64,000 bases of DNA, taken from positions 372,001 to 436,000 of the forward strand of contig CAWANF010000002.1 of the NCBI GenBank assembly GCA_963783355.1, written 5' to 3'. A program made the position numbers and the translations under genes. The stretch comes from CAWANF01 sp963783355. GTDB taxonomy: Bacteria > Bacteroidota > Rhodothermia > Balneolales > DATFMH01. Below are positions 34,271 to 43,258 of this stretch, one piece after another. Position 1 is the stretch's first letter; every line of letters starts with the position of its first letter. The notes below the pieces were generated by a model. The model searched no databases. It saw nothing but the letters and a program-made list of their open reading frames with translations, and was not told the DNA's origin.

Positions 34271-36157
34271 ATGAGTTTTAAACGTTTTTTAGCGCCCGGT
34301 GTCATTAGTTTATTAGTACTTCTTGCCCTTTGGGTTAGTGGAGTAGATACGGTATTCGTTCACAAAGATAATGATCGGGTAAATTTTGAAAAATATGTTG
34401 AGGTTCAGAAACGGATTTTAGATAACTATGTGGATCCGGTCAATATTACCCAACTTTATAAAGACAGTATACGTAACCTCGTAGCCAACCTTAAAGATTC
34501 GACTCTTGATGTTGCAGGCACACCCATTGATACTTCTTTCAAAGGCTTGCAGGTTAATAATCTGCGGGAATCTATCATGAGTTTCGAGAAGGCTTATGTC
34601 TATGTTTCGAACAAATTCCCGAAAGCGAATATGGATAAAATGACGGAAGCGGCCATTCGAGGTATGTTTTATCATTTGGATCCTCACTCCATATATATTG
34701 ATCCCGAAGAAAACAAACGAATCAGTGAAGAGTTCAAAGGAAAATTTTCGGGTATCGGTGTTCAGTTCGATATCATCAACGATACAATCACCGTCATCTC
34801 TCCTTTGTCGGGCGGGCCAAGTGAAAAACTGGGCATACAAGCAGGCGACAGAATTGTTACTATCGAGGGAAAATCAGCCATTGGTTTTACCAACGATCAG
34901 GTTTTAAATACGTTGCGAGGCCCCAAAGGCTCTATTGTTGAAGTAGGAATTAAGCGTCCGCATGATACCAATCTGCTGCATTTCAAGATCAAGCGCGATG
35001 ATATTCCTCTGACAACGATTGATACCGATTATATGCTTGACAGCAGAACCGGTTATATCAAAATTAACCGGTTTGCCCGGACCACTCATCACGAATTCAT
35101 GCAAGCGGTTGATTCGCTTAAGAAAAAAGGAATGACCCGCCTGATACTTGATTTAAGAAATAACCCGGGTGGGTTCCTGGATCAGGCGATTATGGTGGCC
35201 AACGAGTTCTTCCCGAAAGGTGTGAAGATCCTTTCAACGAAAAGCCGCTTCCCTCGTTTCGATAACGTGTTTTACACTCAATACAACGGATCCTTGATTG
35301 ATATCCCCTTAATGGTGATGATCAATGAAGGCTCGGCTTCTGCAAGTGAAATCGTAACCGGTTCTATTCAGGATCACGACCGTGGCCTGGTAGTTGGACG
35401 CCGTTCCTTCGGTAAAGGACTTGTGCAACAGCAATATGGCTTAATTGATACAAGTGCTATCCGGGTTACTATTTCACGCTATTATACTCCTTCCGGACGT
35501 GAAATTCAGAAACCATATAAAAATGGACGGGAACAATATGCACTCGATTTATATCGCAGAAGCGAAAACGCTAAAACAGATGCTGAAGAATTTATTGATC
35601 ATGTACCGGATTCCCTGAAATTCAAAACTGATGCCGGACGCACGGTTTATGGTGGCGGTGGCATAGTGCCGGATCACATTATACAGAATGATACGACCAG
35701 TAGTTATGTATTTGGTTTTATGCGTCGTAAAAATCTCGGTATACAATTTGTCCTGAATTATTACAGGACTCATAAGAATCAACTTGAAAATAAATACCTG
35801 GGACATTTTGATATGTTCAGAAAAGATTTTGAATGGACTCCATCACAAATCAAATCTTTGAGAACGGAACTGCTTCATAAAGGAATGATCGAAAGTGACA
35901 CGGTGAAGACTCCTTCATTTCGACATGATACTCTTTATGTTAAGAATGGGACATTCAATAAAGAAGCGTGGATTGTTGAAGGATTCATGAAAGCGGATTT
36001 GGCACGACAAATTTGGGGTCCCTCTTACTTCTATCCCGTTTATAACGACGTTTTCGACTCTACATTGAAAAAAGCGATGAACATGTGGCCGGAAGTTCAG
36101 AAACTGAAGAAATTTGCGGAAGCTCATGATAAGATGAACCGCGAGTATAAATATTGA
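34271..36157 (+). CDS. C-terminal processing peptidase (S41 family, PDZ)
   Basis: A 628-residue periplasmic protease with an N-terminal membrane anchor (about 8-24). A PDZ domain (about 160-240, 'FSGIGVQFD...GIQAGDRIVTIEGK') leads into an S41 catalytic domain. The Ser nucleophile is in GSASASE (354-360) and the general-base Lys382 in RSFGKGLVQQ. A C-terminal helical extension of about 170 residues follows, typical of FCB carboxy-terminal processing proteases. It is separated from hslU by 223 bases, so it probably has its own promoter. Confidence 0.93.
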   Translation: MSFKRFLAPGVISLLVLLALWVSGVDTVFVHKDNDRVNFEKYVEVQKRILDNYVDPVNITQLYKDSIRNLVANLKDSTLDVAGTPIDTSFKGLQVNNLRESIMSFEKAYVYVSNKFPKANMDKMTEAAIRGMFYHLDPHSIYIDPEENKRISEEFKGKFSGIGVQFDIINDTITVISPLSGGPSEKLGIQAGDRIVTIEGKSAIGFTNDQVLNTLRGPKGSIVEVGIKRPHDTNLLHFKIKRDDIPLTTIDTDYMLDSRTGYIKINRFARTTHHEFMQAVDSLKKKGMTRLILDLRNNPGGFLDQAIMVANEFFPKGVKILSTKSRFPRFDNVFYTQYNGSLIDIPLMVMINEGSASASEIVTGSIQDHDRGLVVGRRSFGKGLVQQQYGLIDTSAIRVTISRYYTPSGREIQKPYKNGREQYALDLYRRSENAKTDAEEFIDHVPDSLKFKTDAGRTVYGGGGIVPDHIIQNDTTSSYVFGFMRRKNLGIQFVLNYYRTHKNQLENKYLGHFDMFRKDFEWTPSQIKSLRTELLHKGMIESDTVKTPSFRHDTLYVKNGTFNKEAWIVEGFMKADLARQIWGPSYFYPVYNDVFDSTLKKAMNMWPEVQKLKKFAEAHDKMNREYKY

Positions 36158-36175
36158 TATAGCATATGTTATTTA

Positions 36176-36213
36176 CAAAAAAGGCGGTTTCTTATTGAAA
36201 TCGCCTTTTTTAT
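36176..36213. terminator. Bidirectional terminator between the S41 protease and rsmE
   Basis: AAAGGCGGTTTC and GAAATCGCCTTT form a 12-bp stem (one G-T-type mismatch) with A and T tracts on both sides, between convergent genes. Confidence 0.85.
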
Positions 36214-36914
36214 TTATCCAGGAATAAGGATAAAAAAGCAACAACAGCTGTTTCAGCCCGGAGTCGAAAACGTCCTAATGAAACTGTTTCCCCCTGATGT
36301 TGTTTAACCATGTCCACCTCTTTGTCAGAAAAACCACCTTCAGGCCCCACCAGTAATAAATAGTTTTCATTTTTTGCCATATCTGGTAATCCGGCTTTCC
36401 CCCCCGTTTTTTCGTGGGCCATTAAAATCCGATGATCCTGATAAGACTCTAAAACATCTTTGAGTGATTTTTCATACCTCAATTCCGGAAGTGTGGCATG
36501 CATCGATTGTTTCATAGCGCTAATAACAATGCCCTCCAGGCGATCCAATCTTATCTTCGCTTTTTCGGTATACCGACTGTTAAACAACACCAGGGTGCTG
36601 GCACCCAATTCAACCGCTTTTTCTACTGCAAACTCTAGCCGCTGCCGGTTTTTTATGATTCCGAGTGCTAAAACCAGACGCCGGCCTGTACTGTTGTATT
36701 CTTCAATGACGGTTCTCTTTATGATGGAAATATCAACTTTCTTTTTCGTGATTTCCGTTATGGTTCCTTCATAACGATTGCCAATACCGTCAACAACAAC
36801 AATTTCGTCTCCCGTTTTATATCGAAGTACATGAGAAGCATGATGCGCTTCCTGATCTCTTAATTCTATAGATTGATCTGTAATTTGTTGAGGTGGGGCA
36901 TAAAAGATATTCAT
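36210..36914 (-). CDS. rsmE: 16S rRNA m3U1498 methyltransferase
   Basis: This SPOUT-class RsmE of 234 residues methylates U1498 of 16S rRNA. It has an N-terminal PUA-like domain ('HHASHVLRYKTGDEIVVVDG') and the knotted C-terminal domain with 'LLLVGPEGGFSDKEVD' and 'VSLGRFRLRAETAVVAFLSL'. It is the last gene of a minus-strand run of EVE, dCTP-deaminase family, BFD and rsmE. Confidence 0.96.
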   Translation of the reverse strand: MNIFYAPPQQITDQSIELRDQEAHHASHVLRYKTGDEIVVVDGIGNRYEGTITEITKKKVDISIIKRTVIEEYNSTGRRLVLALGIIKNRQRLEFAVEKAVELGASTLVLFNSRYTEKAKIRLDRLEGIVISAMKQSMHATLPELRYEKSLKDVLESYQDHRILMAHEKTGGKAGLPDMAKNENYLLLVGPEGGFSDKEVDMVKQHQGETVSLGRFRLRAETAVVAFLSLFLDK

Positions 36915-36936
36915 ATCAGATTGACAAAATTATGCT

Positions 36937-37143
36937 TCAATAAATATCACCTGGAGCAAAGATTGTTTCACCCGTTTGCATCACTTTTTGAACATAAGGA
37001 TAACACATTCCACATCCACAGCAACATTTTTTTCTTTTTACAAGATCATCGACACAATTCAATTTTTGTTCACAGGCATATTCTTTGAGTTCACGAAAAG
37101 TCGTGCCATGACAAACGCATTTTGTTACCGTTTTTTCTCTCAT
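36937..37143 (-). CDS. BFD-like [2Fe-2S] protein
   Basis: A 68-residue protein with the cysteine pattern of the bacterioferritin-associated ferredoxin/BFD domain: Cys9-x-Cys11 in 'KCVCHGTTFREL', then Cys44-G-M-Cys47 in 'CGCGMCYPYV'. Two extra cysteines precede the second pair. BFD proteins carry a [2Fe-2S] cluster and pass electrons, for example to release iron. It starts three bases after the dCTP-deaminase-family stop codon. Confidence 0.85.
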   Translation of the reverse strand: MREKTVTKCVCHGTTFRELKEYACEQKLNCVDDLVKRKKCCCGCGMCYPYVQKVMQTGETIFAPGDIY

Positions 37144-37146
37144 TCA

Positions 37147-38415
37147 TCAAATTTTTGATTTAAAATGCTTCCCGAGCTTCAGATCCTGTCCCTGGTAATT
37201 ACTTTTTATCTGATTGCCGTAAACAAATTCAGGAATTTCCGTATTCGGTTCAAATATCATTCTGAAAAAAGTTTGTCCGTCTTCTAACAAAAAAGGTACA
37301 TCATGAGAACGAACCTCCAACACAGCCCGAGCTCCTTTATCTTCGATGGTCCCACCAAATCCGCTATCAAAAAAACCCGCATAGTGCGTTCGGAGTTCCC
37401 CGGACGATGTATCATATGGAACCATCTCCGCTGCAAGGTTTACAGGGATTCTGCAACGTTCTTTGGATGCGAAAATATAAAAAGCTTCCGGTTCCAGAAT
37501 AATGGAATCATCCTGTTCTGCATAAATGGGATCCCAAAAATCCGATACGTTGTAATAGTTTATTTTATCCAGGTCGATTAACTCGCGATGTTTTTTTGCC
37601 TTATAGCCAACAATCAGATTTTTACCCGGCTTCAGACTGACACTCATGAACAAACCTTCCTGCAATTTCAGATCTTCTATCGGCAACGGAATCCCATTTT
37701 CATTGAAAAGAATAGGATCCCTCAAATGATTCCTGATGATGTCCTCATCAGTGATTCGCGAGAAACCATGACGAATCCTCAGTTGATTCAATCTTTGTCC
37801 CGTTTTTACACGAATTGGAAAAGATTTCGGGACCACCTCAAGATACAGTTTACCGGAATAACCGGCAGAAATCTCTTCAAAACGCCGGGAATAATCGGTT
37901 ACAACCCTTGTAAAAATATCCAGACGCCCTGTCGAACTTTTCGGATTGGTTTTGGCGGTCAGGTTTTCATCGGAATATATGAGCAAGTTGCTGCCGCTTT
38001 CCGACTCATCAAAAAGATTTCTTTGAACCGATCCCAAAGATAACGGCAAGTGTAGCTCTTCCAGCAATGGAATGATGTAGGTACAATTTGGCTCCAGCAC
38101 AGCACCATCGACAATAGAGAATGAATGTTGCTTAAGGCGCTCCATTTTTGTTTCGACCATATCATTTTCCGGCAGGAAACTGCAACGCACCCTGTGAGCA
38201 ACTTCCCCTAATCGCAAATCAATAGAATTTGGCTGAAACTGGCTCTCTTCCAGCGGGTATTTATCGGGAGCCGTAATAATCTTATGTTCGGCGAGAATAC
38301 GCAATTTTTGGACCGGTAATATTCCTTTCGTTCGTAAAAATAACCGGTCTGGCTTATGTGTTATGGTAGAACTGATATCCACTTTAAAATCCTGTTTGTT
38401 ACTTTGGTTTAGCAC
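37147..38415 (-). CDS. 2'-deoxycytidine 5'-triphosphate deaminase (two-domain DCD family)
   Basis: A 422-residue protein built from two dUTPase/Dcd-like halves. The first has 'QFQPNSIDLRLGEVAHRVR', 'NPKSSTGRLDIFTRVV' and 'GYSGKLYLEVVPKSFPIRV'. The second has 'DSIILEPEAFYIFASKE', 'TSSGELRTHYAGFFDSGFGG' and 'LEVRSHDVPFLL'. This matches the long DCD deaminases that convert dCTP to dUTP, distinct from the 190-residue E. coli Dcd. With dut at 22350 it would supply dUMP for thymidylate. It overlaps the EVE gene by 17 bases. Confidence 0.88.
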   Translation of the reverse strand: MLNQSNKQDFKVDISSTITHKPDRLFLRTKGILPVQKLRILAEHKIITAPDKYPLEESQFQPNSIDLRLGEVAHRVRCSFLPENDMVETKMERLKQHSFSIVDGAVLEPNCTYIIPLLEELHLPLSLGSVQRNLFDESESGSNLLIYSDENLTAKTNPKSSTGRLDIFTRVVTDYSRRFEEISAGYSGKLYLEVVPKSFPIRVKTGQRLNQLRIRHGFSRITDEDIIRNHLRDPILFNENGIPLPIEDLKLQEGLFMSVSLKPGKNLIVGYKAKKHRELIDLDKINYYNVSDFWDPIYAEQDDSIILEPEAFYIFASKERCRIPVNLAAEMVPYDTSSGELRTHYAGFFDSGFGGTIEDKGARAVLEVRSHDVPFLLEDGQTFFRMIFEPNTEIPEFVYGNQIKSNYQGQDLKLGKHFKSKI

Positions 38416-38890
38416 CAGCTAATTCGTGTATGCGAAGCCACTCTTCTTCAGTGACGGGTTGAACAGATAATCTCATTCGTTTAAATAATGCCATATCCTT
38501 AAAATCACCGCTTTTTTTTAAAAAATCCCGCGTTACCGGCTTGTCAAATTTCTGGGTAAATGTAACATCCACTAAGATCCACCGGGGATTATCTTTCGGG
38601 CTTTTAGGATCAAAATATTTGGCCTCCGGATCAAATTGTGTTGGATCGGGATAGGGTTCCGAAGACACATTCATTGTGCCTACTATCGCCGGCTCTTTGA
38701 TATTTGAATGATAGAAAAAAACTCCATCTCCCATTTGCATCTTATCTCGCATGGTATTCCGTGCTTCATAATTACGAATACCATCCCATAAAGTCGTCTG
38801 TTTCTTTGAATCAATTAAATCGTCAATACCAAATGCGTATGGTTCCGATTTCATTAACCAATATTGTCGCTTCCTCTTATCGCTCGCCAA
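38399..38890 (-). CDS. EVE domain protein
   Basis: A 163-residue EVE (THYN1-like) protein: 'YWLMKSEPYAFGIDDL', 'TLWDGIRNYEARNTMRDKMQMGDGVFFYHSN' and 'WILVDVTFTQKF'. EVE domains are PUA-related and bind modified bases in DNA or RNA through an aromatic cage; the W/Y-rich pocket residues are present. It heads the minus-strand run down to rsmE. Confidence 0.92.
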   Translation of the reverse strand: MASDKRKRQYWLMKSEPYAFGIDDLIDSKKQTTLWDGIRNYEARNTMRDKMQMGDGVFFYHSNIKEPAIVGTMNVSSEPYPDPTQFDPEAKYFDPKSPKDNPRWILVDVTFTQKFDKPVTRDFLKKSGDFKDMALFKRMRLSVQPVTEEEWLRIHELAGAKPK

Positions 38891-39075
38891 AATAAATCCT
38901 TATATTTAAATAATTTCTTCAATGTACGCGGCATTAAGGTAACCCTATAATGGTACAAAAAACCTTGCAAAATTTATAACAGTATGCCCGTAATGCCAAC
39001 TGAAAATATTAAAACTTTATCAACGATCTTTATACCGAAACACCATATTCCCAAATCAACGAAAAAGGAATCATC

Positions 39076-39609
39076 ATGAGACCGGTTTTATTCTGGAGCG
39101 GCGGCAAGGATTCCTATCTTGCCCTTTCTTTTTTAAGGAAAAATGGCAAAGCCGATCCAATATTATTGACCTCTTATAATGAAGAAAATAATATTGTTCC
39201 AATCCAGAATATTTCATTAACAGATATTCAAATCCAGGCAGATAACCTGGCGCTAGAATTATTTCCTGTGGCTTTACCTGAAAAATGTAACAACGAGGAA
39301 TATATCAGGCGAATAACGGCGGCATTGTCCCTTCATTCCGGTTCTCCAACCGAACTTATTTTTGGAGATTTATGGATTGAAGATATCCGCCAATGGCGTG
39401 AGGATGTATTTCGCATCGCAGGTTTTTCCTGTCGTTTCCCACTCTGGCACATATCCTATGAAAAATTATTGAATGAACTGTGGGAAAGCCCGGTTTCTAT
39501 TCAAATTTCTGCTGTAGAATCAAAATTCCAATCTATAATATCTCCCGGACAACGTTATGATCGGGCATTCGTTCGTAATCTTGCCGAAATCCATAGATGC
39601 CATGGGTGA
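39076..39609 (+). CDS. Dph6-like adenine-nucleotide alpha hydrolase / ATP-dependent ligase domain
   Basis: The 177-residue protein starts with a PP-loop 'FWSGGKDSYLAL' (Ser8-Gly-Gly-Lys-Asp-Ser13), which binds ATP in the Dph6/diphthine-ammonia-ligase and related families. A 'FGDLWIEDIRQWREDVF' helix follows, corresponding to the 'fGDi...rewre.v' block, then 'PLWHISYEKLL'. Bacteria lack diphthamide, so the true substrate is unknown. It is shorter than archaeal Dph6 (about 220). AAGGA lies six bases before ATG. Confidence 0.8.
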   Translation: MRPVLFWSGGKDSYLALSFLRKNGKADPILLTSYNEENNIVPIQNISLTDIQIQADNLALELFPVALPEKCNNEEYIRRITAALSLHSGSPTELIFGDLWIEDIRQWREDVFRIAGFSCRFPLWHISYEKLLNELWESPVSIQISAVESKFQSIISPGQRYDRAFVRNLAEIHRCHG

Positions 39610-39650
39610 AAAAGGAGAATTTCACACACAGGTATTTCTATAAATAGAAT

Positions 39651-40655
39651 TTAGTCCTGGGTATATTTTTTCACATACCACTGGATGGTAGCCGTCAGAT
39701 TTGAATCAAAATCTTTATCATTCTTCCAGCCCAGTTCACTTTCAATTTTCGAAGCGTCAATGGCATAGCGTTTGTCGTGCCCCGGGCGATCCGTTACAAA
39801 AGTTATAAGGTTATTATAGTCACCTTCCGGGCCCTCGCCGACTACTTTATTTAGTATATCGCAAATTTTATGAACCAGTTCTATGTTTTTCCATTCATTA
39901 TGGCCACCAACGTTATAGGTTTCCCCGGCTTTGCCATTGTGAAAAACATTATCAATAGCCAGGCAGTGATCAATAACATATAACCAGTCACGAATATTCT
40001 CTCCTTTTCCATAAACCGGGACAGGCTCTTTATTCAGAGCTGTACGAATAACGGTGGGAATCAACTTTTCATCATGTTGATGAGGACCGAAATTATTTGA
40101 ACAGTTGGTGGTTACGACATTCATATTGTAGGTGTGAAAATAGGATCTTACGATCATGTCGCTGCCGGCTTTCGAAGCAGAATAGGGTGAATTAGGAGCG
40201 TAGGGAGTTTCTTCGGTGAAATATCCGGTTGCACCCAGGCTGCCATAAACTTCATCGGTGGAAACATGATGAAAACGATTCTTAAGGAATGATTCGGCAT
40301 CTTCCTGCCAAATCTGACGGCATTCTTCAATCATATTGAAAGTTCCGACAACATTGGATTGAATAAACGGCTCCGGGCCTTTTATAGAATTATCCACATG
40401 AGATTCAGCTGCGAGATGAATTACGGCATCCGGACGAAACCGCCGGATTACCTGCCGCACCGCATTTCGGTCTACAATATCGGTCTTTGAAAAAGTGTAA
40501 CCATTTTTATCCTTAACCCTGTCTAAATAACGCAGATTTGAAGCGTAGGTCAGTTTATCAATATTTAGTATCTGGTAATCAGGGTATTTATCTAATAAAA
40601 AAAGGATCAGGTTCGAACCGATAAAACCAGCCCCTCCTGTGACTATGAGTTTCAT
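39651..40655 (-). CDS. rfbB: dTDP-glucose 4,6-dehydratase
   Basis: An SDR-family enzyme of 334 residues. NAD is bound by GGAGFIGSN (7-15), the catalytic triad region is THR-type 'STDEVYG' (132-138, with Asp134-Glu135), and Tyr158-x3-Lys162 lies in YSASKAGSD. It converts dTDP-glucose to dTDP-4-keto-6-deoxyglucose in rhamnose synthesis. It overlaps rfbC by four bases. Confidence 0.97.
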   Translation of the reverse strand: MKLIVTGGAGFIGSNLILFLLDKYPDYQILNIDKLTYASNLRYLDRVKDKNGYTFSKTDIVDRNAVRQVIRRFRPDAVIHLAAESHVDNSIKGPEPFIQSNVVGTFNMIEECRQIWQEDAESFLKNRFHHVSTDEVYGSLGATGYFTEETPYAPNSPYSASKAGSDMIVRSYFHTYNMNVVTTNCSNNFGPHQHDEKLIPTVIRTALNKEPVPVYGKGENIRDWLYVIDHCLAIDNVFHNGKAGETYNVGGHNEWKNIELVHKICDILNKVVGEGPEGDYNNLITFVTDRPGHDKRYAIDASKIESELGWKNDKDFDSNLTATIQWYVKKYTQD

Positions 40656-41239
40656 ATAATTGTTTTTAATGAATAACTTGGCAAATCTTTTTCATCAACT
40701 TCCGACAACAGAGGATTCTTTTGATCTTTTTCGGAAATAATCGGGTCACAAGTAATCCAGGGAACATTAATCTCTGGATCATTCCAGGCAATTCCTCGTT
40801 CTCCTTCCGGCGAATAATAACTACTGCATTTATACTGAAAAAGTGTTTCATCCGAAAGAACCTGAAATCCATGGGCGAATCCTTCCGGAATATAAACCAT
40901 CAATTTATTCTCTGAAGACAACCGAAAAGCCACATACTTACCAAAAGTCGGAGATTTTTTTCGAATATCGACCGCTACATCTAAAACTTCGCCCTGTGTT
41001 ACCATCACCAGCTTTGCCTGTGGATTATTTATCTGGTAATGTAAGCCCCGAATTGTATTCTTTCTTGATTTAGAAAGATTGTCCTGGACAAATGAGATCT
41101 TAATACCATTATCACGGAATAATTGTTCGCGGTAGGTTTCCATAAAAAAGCCGCGGGAATCTCCATAAACCTTGGGTTTAATCAAAATAATATCGGGTAT
41201 ATCGGTTGGTAAAAATTCCATGATAATAAGTTCATTCAA
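40652..41239 (-). CDS. rfbC: dTDP-4-dehydrorhamnose 3,5-epimerase
   Basis: A 195-residue cupin-fold epimerase with 'DSRGFFMETYRE', the catalytic His67 in 'TIRGLHYQ', and 'VYIPEGFAHGFQVLSDET'. The ATG at 41239 has AAGG seven bases upstream; the ATG at 41221 is an alternative. It precedes rfbB in the same unit. Confidence 0.96.
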   Translation of the reverse strand: MNELIIMEFLPTDIPDIILIKPKVYGDSRGFFMETYREQLFRDNGIKISFVQDNLSKSRKNTIRGLHYQINNPQAKLVMVTQGEVLDVAVDIRKKSPTFGKYVAFRLSSENKLMVYIPEGFAHGFQVLSDETLFQYKCSSYYSPEGERGIAWNDPEINVPWITCDPIISEKDQKNPLLSEVDEKDLPSYSLKTII

Positions 41240-41363
41240 TTACCTTATATAAAAAGTGACGTAAGATAATCATTTAGCCACAGTAATTTCCACGCCAATT
41301 TGGTAAGTACCGGATATAATGTGGTTTAACAACTATTAAAATCCTGGAAAAAGTATAACCATT

Positions 41364-42251
41364 TCACGCATTATTCTTTTTAAGCTCATCAAGGAGCGCT
41401 TTCAATCCATCTTTCCAGTCAATCAGTTTGCTTCCATGAACCTTAGATAATTTCAATGTATTCAGCTTTGAAAAATATGGACGCACTGCTTTAGTAGGAT
41501 ACTCTTCCGATGAAATGGGATTAACCCGAGTCGGGTACTTCATAAGTTTGACAATTTCACAGGTTAAATCGTACCAGGTTATGAGTCCCTTTGAAGTTAT
41601 GTGATAAGTACCACTGCATTTATTTTCAATAAGTGCTAGCGTATTCTCAACAACATTTGATGTAAACGTCGGACTCCCCCATTGATCATTTACAACATTT
41701 ATTTCGTTCCTGTCTTTGCACAAACGAATCATTGTCTTAATAAAATTGCTGCCAGATGCCCCGCATAGCCATGCTACACGCAAAATAAGATGTTGGGCAC
41801 ATATTCCCCGGATAAATTGTTCACCCTGCCACTTGGTCTGCCCATACCTATTTACAGGTTCGGCCGGGAATTCTTCGGAATAACCATCGGGCTGTTTCCT
41901 GCGATCCTCCTGGCGGCCTGGGAATACATAGTCTGTCGAATAATGTACGAGTAAGGTCCCGGTCTGAGAAGCTGCTTCTGCAAGCCCCCGAATAGCTTCT
42001 GCATTTATTTTATAAGCCTTTTCGGGTTCATCTTCTGCCTGATCGACTTTGGTATAAGCGGCACAATTAATTATAACATCCGGTTTTGAAGCAATTAATT
42101 TCTGCCTGAGGGCTTTTAAATCAGTGATATCAAGTTCCTTTGAAGTGAAAGATTCAAAAGGAAATCCTTTTTTATTCAGAAAGCGAGTCCATTCGGTACC
42201 AAGTTGTCCACCAGCCCCTAAAATGAAAAATTTTGTGTTTCTGCGGTTCAT
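41364..42251 (-). CDS. rfbD: dTDP-4-dehydrorhamnose reductase
   Basis: The 295-residue SDR reduces dTDP-4-keto-rhamnose to dTDP-L-rhamnose. Cofactor motif 'GAGGQLGTEW' is near residue 13, 'INCAAYTKVDQAEDE' and 'STDYVFPG' follow, and the catalytic Tyr-x3-Lys is in 'RYGQTKWQGE'. It overlaps rfbA by four bases; 124 bases separate it from rfbC. Confidence 0.96.
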   Translation of the reverse strand: MNRRNTKFFILGAGGQLGTEWTRFLNKKGFPFESFTSKELDITDLKALRQKLIASKPDVIINCAAYTKVDQAEDEPEKAYKINAEAIRGLAEAASQTGTLLVHYSTDYVFPGRQEDRRKQPDGYSEEFPAEPVNRYGQTKWQGEQFIRGICAQHLILRVAWLCGASGSNFIKTMIRLCKDRNEINVVNDQWGSPTFTSNVVENTLALIENKCSGTYHITSKGLITWYDLTCEIVKLMKYPTRVNPISSEEYPTKAVRPYFSKLNTLKLSKVHGSKLIDWKDGLKALLDELKKNNA

Positions 42252-42964
42252 CTTTCCAATATATGCCGGTTAACGAGTTCATTGGCGATACGATAGGATT
42301 CATGCGTCCCGGCATCGGTCCACCAGCCATCGAGAACCGAATACGTCATTGTCCCCTGATTGATATAGAAATTGTTTACATCTGTTATTTCCAGTTCACC
42401 CCGACCTGAAGGTTTTAAATCACGGATAACATTAAATACCTCGTTATCATAAAAGTAGATTCCCGTCACACAATAATCAGATTTCGGATGTGACGGTTTT
42501 TCTTGAATGCCAACAATATGCTTTCCTTTTAACTCCGGGACTCCATAACGTGTGGGATCCGGGACTTCCTTAATTAAAATTTGCGCTCCTTTACCTGAAA
42601 ACGAATTACTTATGATTTTTAAGGATGAACTGAAAATATTATCCCCCAATATGACCATCATACTGTCATTTCCAACAAAATTTTCAGCCAATCCTAATGC
42701 CTGGGCGATTCCCCCTGCTTCATCCTGAACCTTATAGGTAAAATGACAATCAAAATCCTTTCCGGAGCCCAATAAACTCACGACATCCCCCATATGCTCT
42801 GTGCCCGTAACTATAAGAATCTCTTTAATCCCGGCTTCAAGCATTTTTTCAATCGGATAATAAATCATCGGTTTTTCACCAATCGGCAATAAATGCTTAT
42901 TAGTAACTTTCGTCAATGGATATAAACGTGAACCGGTTCCTCCGGCAAGTACGATACCCTTCAT
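42248..42964 (-). CDS. rfbA: Glucose-1-phosphate thymidylyltransferase
   Basis: The nucleotidyltransferase signature 'GGTGSRLYPLTKVTNKHLLPI' is at the N-terminus, with 'YYPIEKMLEAGI' and 'GDNIF' following. At 238 residues it is the short RmlA form lacking the C-terminal helical domain of the 290-residue enzymes. It opens the rhamnose cluster rfbA-rfbD-rfbC-rfbB. Confidence 0.93.
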   Translation of the reverse strand: MKGIVLAGGTGSRLYPLTKVTNKHLLPIGEKPMIYYPIEKMLEAGIKEILIVTGTEHMGDVVSLLGSGKDFDCHFTYKVQDEAGGIAQALGLAENFVGNDSMMVILGDNIFSSSLKIISNSFSGKGAQILIKEVPDPTRYGVPELKGKHIVGIQEKPSHPKSDYCVTGIYFYDNEVFNVIRDLKPSGRGELEITDVNNFYINQGTMTYSVLDGWWTDAGTHESYRIANELVNRHILER

Positions 42965-43258
42965 GAGGTATATCCTGATTTAATGTTTTTTTAATTGCTT
43001 GAACTGGAAATTAAAGTACAAGATAATTTTCAGAAACGGGAATAAAGATAACAACATATAGAGTTAACATTCATTTCACGACATACATAACCGGCTCATC
43101 ACTTTGTTGGATACCCGAGCGGGGTCGGGCATGACAACAGAATGGTAGTGACGGACAAAAGCCTGATTGGTGTTTATGAATGGCGACAACACCCCTAAAC
43201 GACTGTCATTCTTAGCTTGCCACGGATTCTCCCAACAGAGGTAAACCTTCAAACCTGT
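42965..43258. other. Gap between rfbA and the usher-like gene
   Basis: There is no gene. It holds a palindrome CCCGA-N6-TCGGG (43114-43129), followed by 'ATGACAACAGAATGG' and ending toward 'CTGTCATTCTT', which looks like a short dispersed repeat with imperfect inverted ends. Confidence 0.5.
43114..43129. repeat. Palindrome CCCGA-N6-TCGGG (e), unlinked to a tRNA
   Basis: CCCGA-GCGGGG-TCGGG has the same arms and spacing as the palindromes in the tRNA-Asn array 27 kb away, but is intergenic. Confidence 0.75.

Noticed and set aside
42965..43258. Small RNA gene or mobile element between rfbA and the usher gene
   Set aside because: Only one palindrome and vague inverted ends are visible; there is no promoter-terminator pair or conserved RNA shape.
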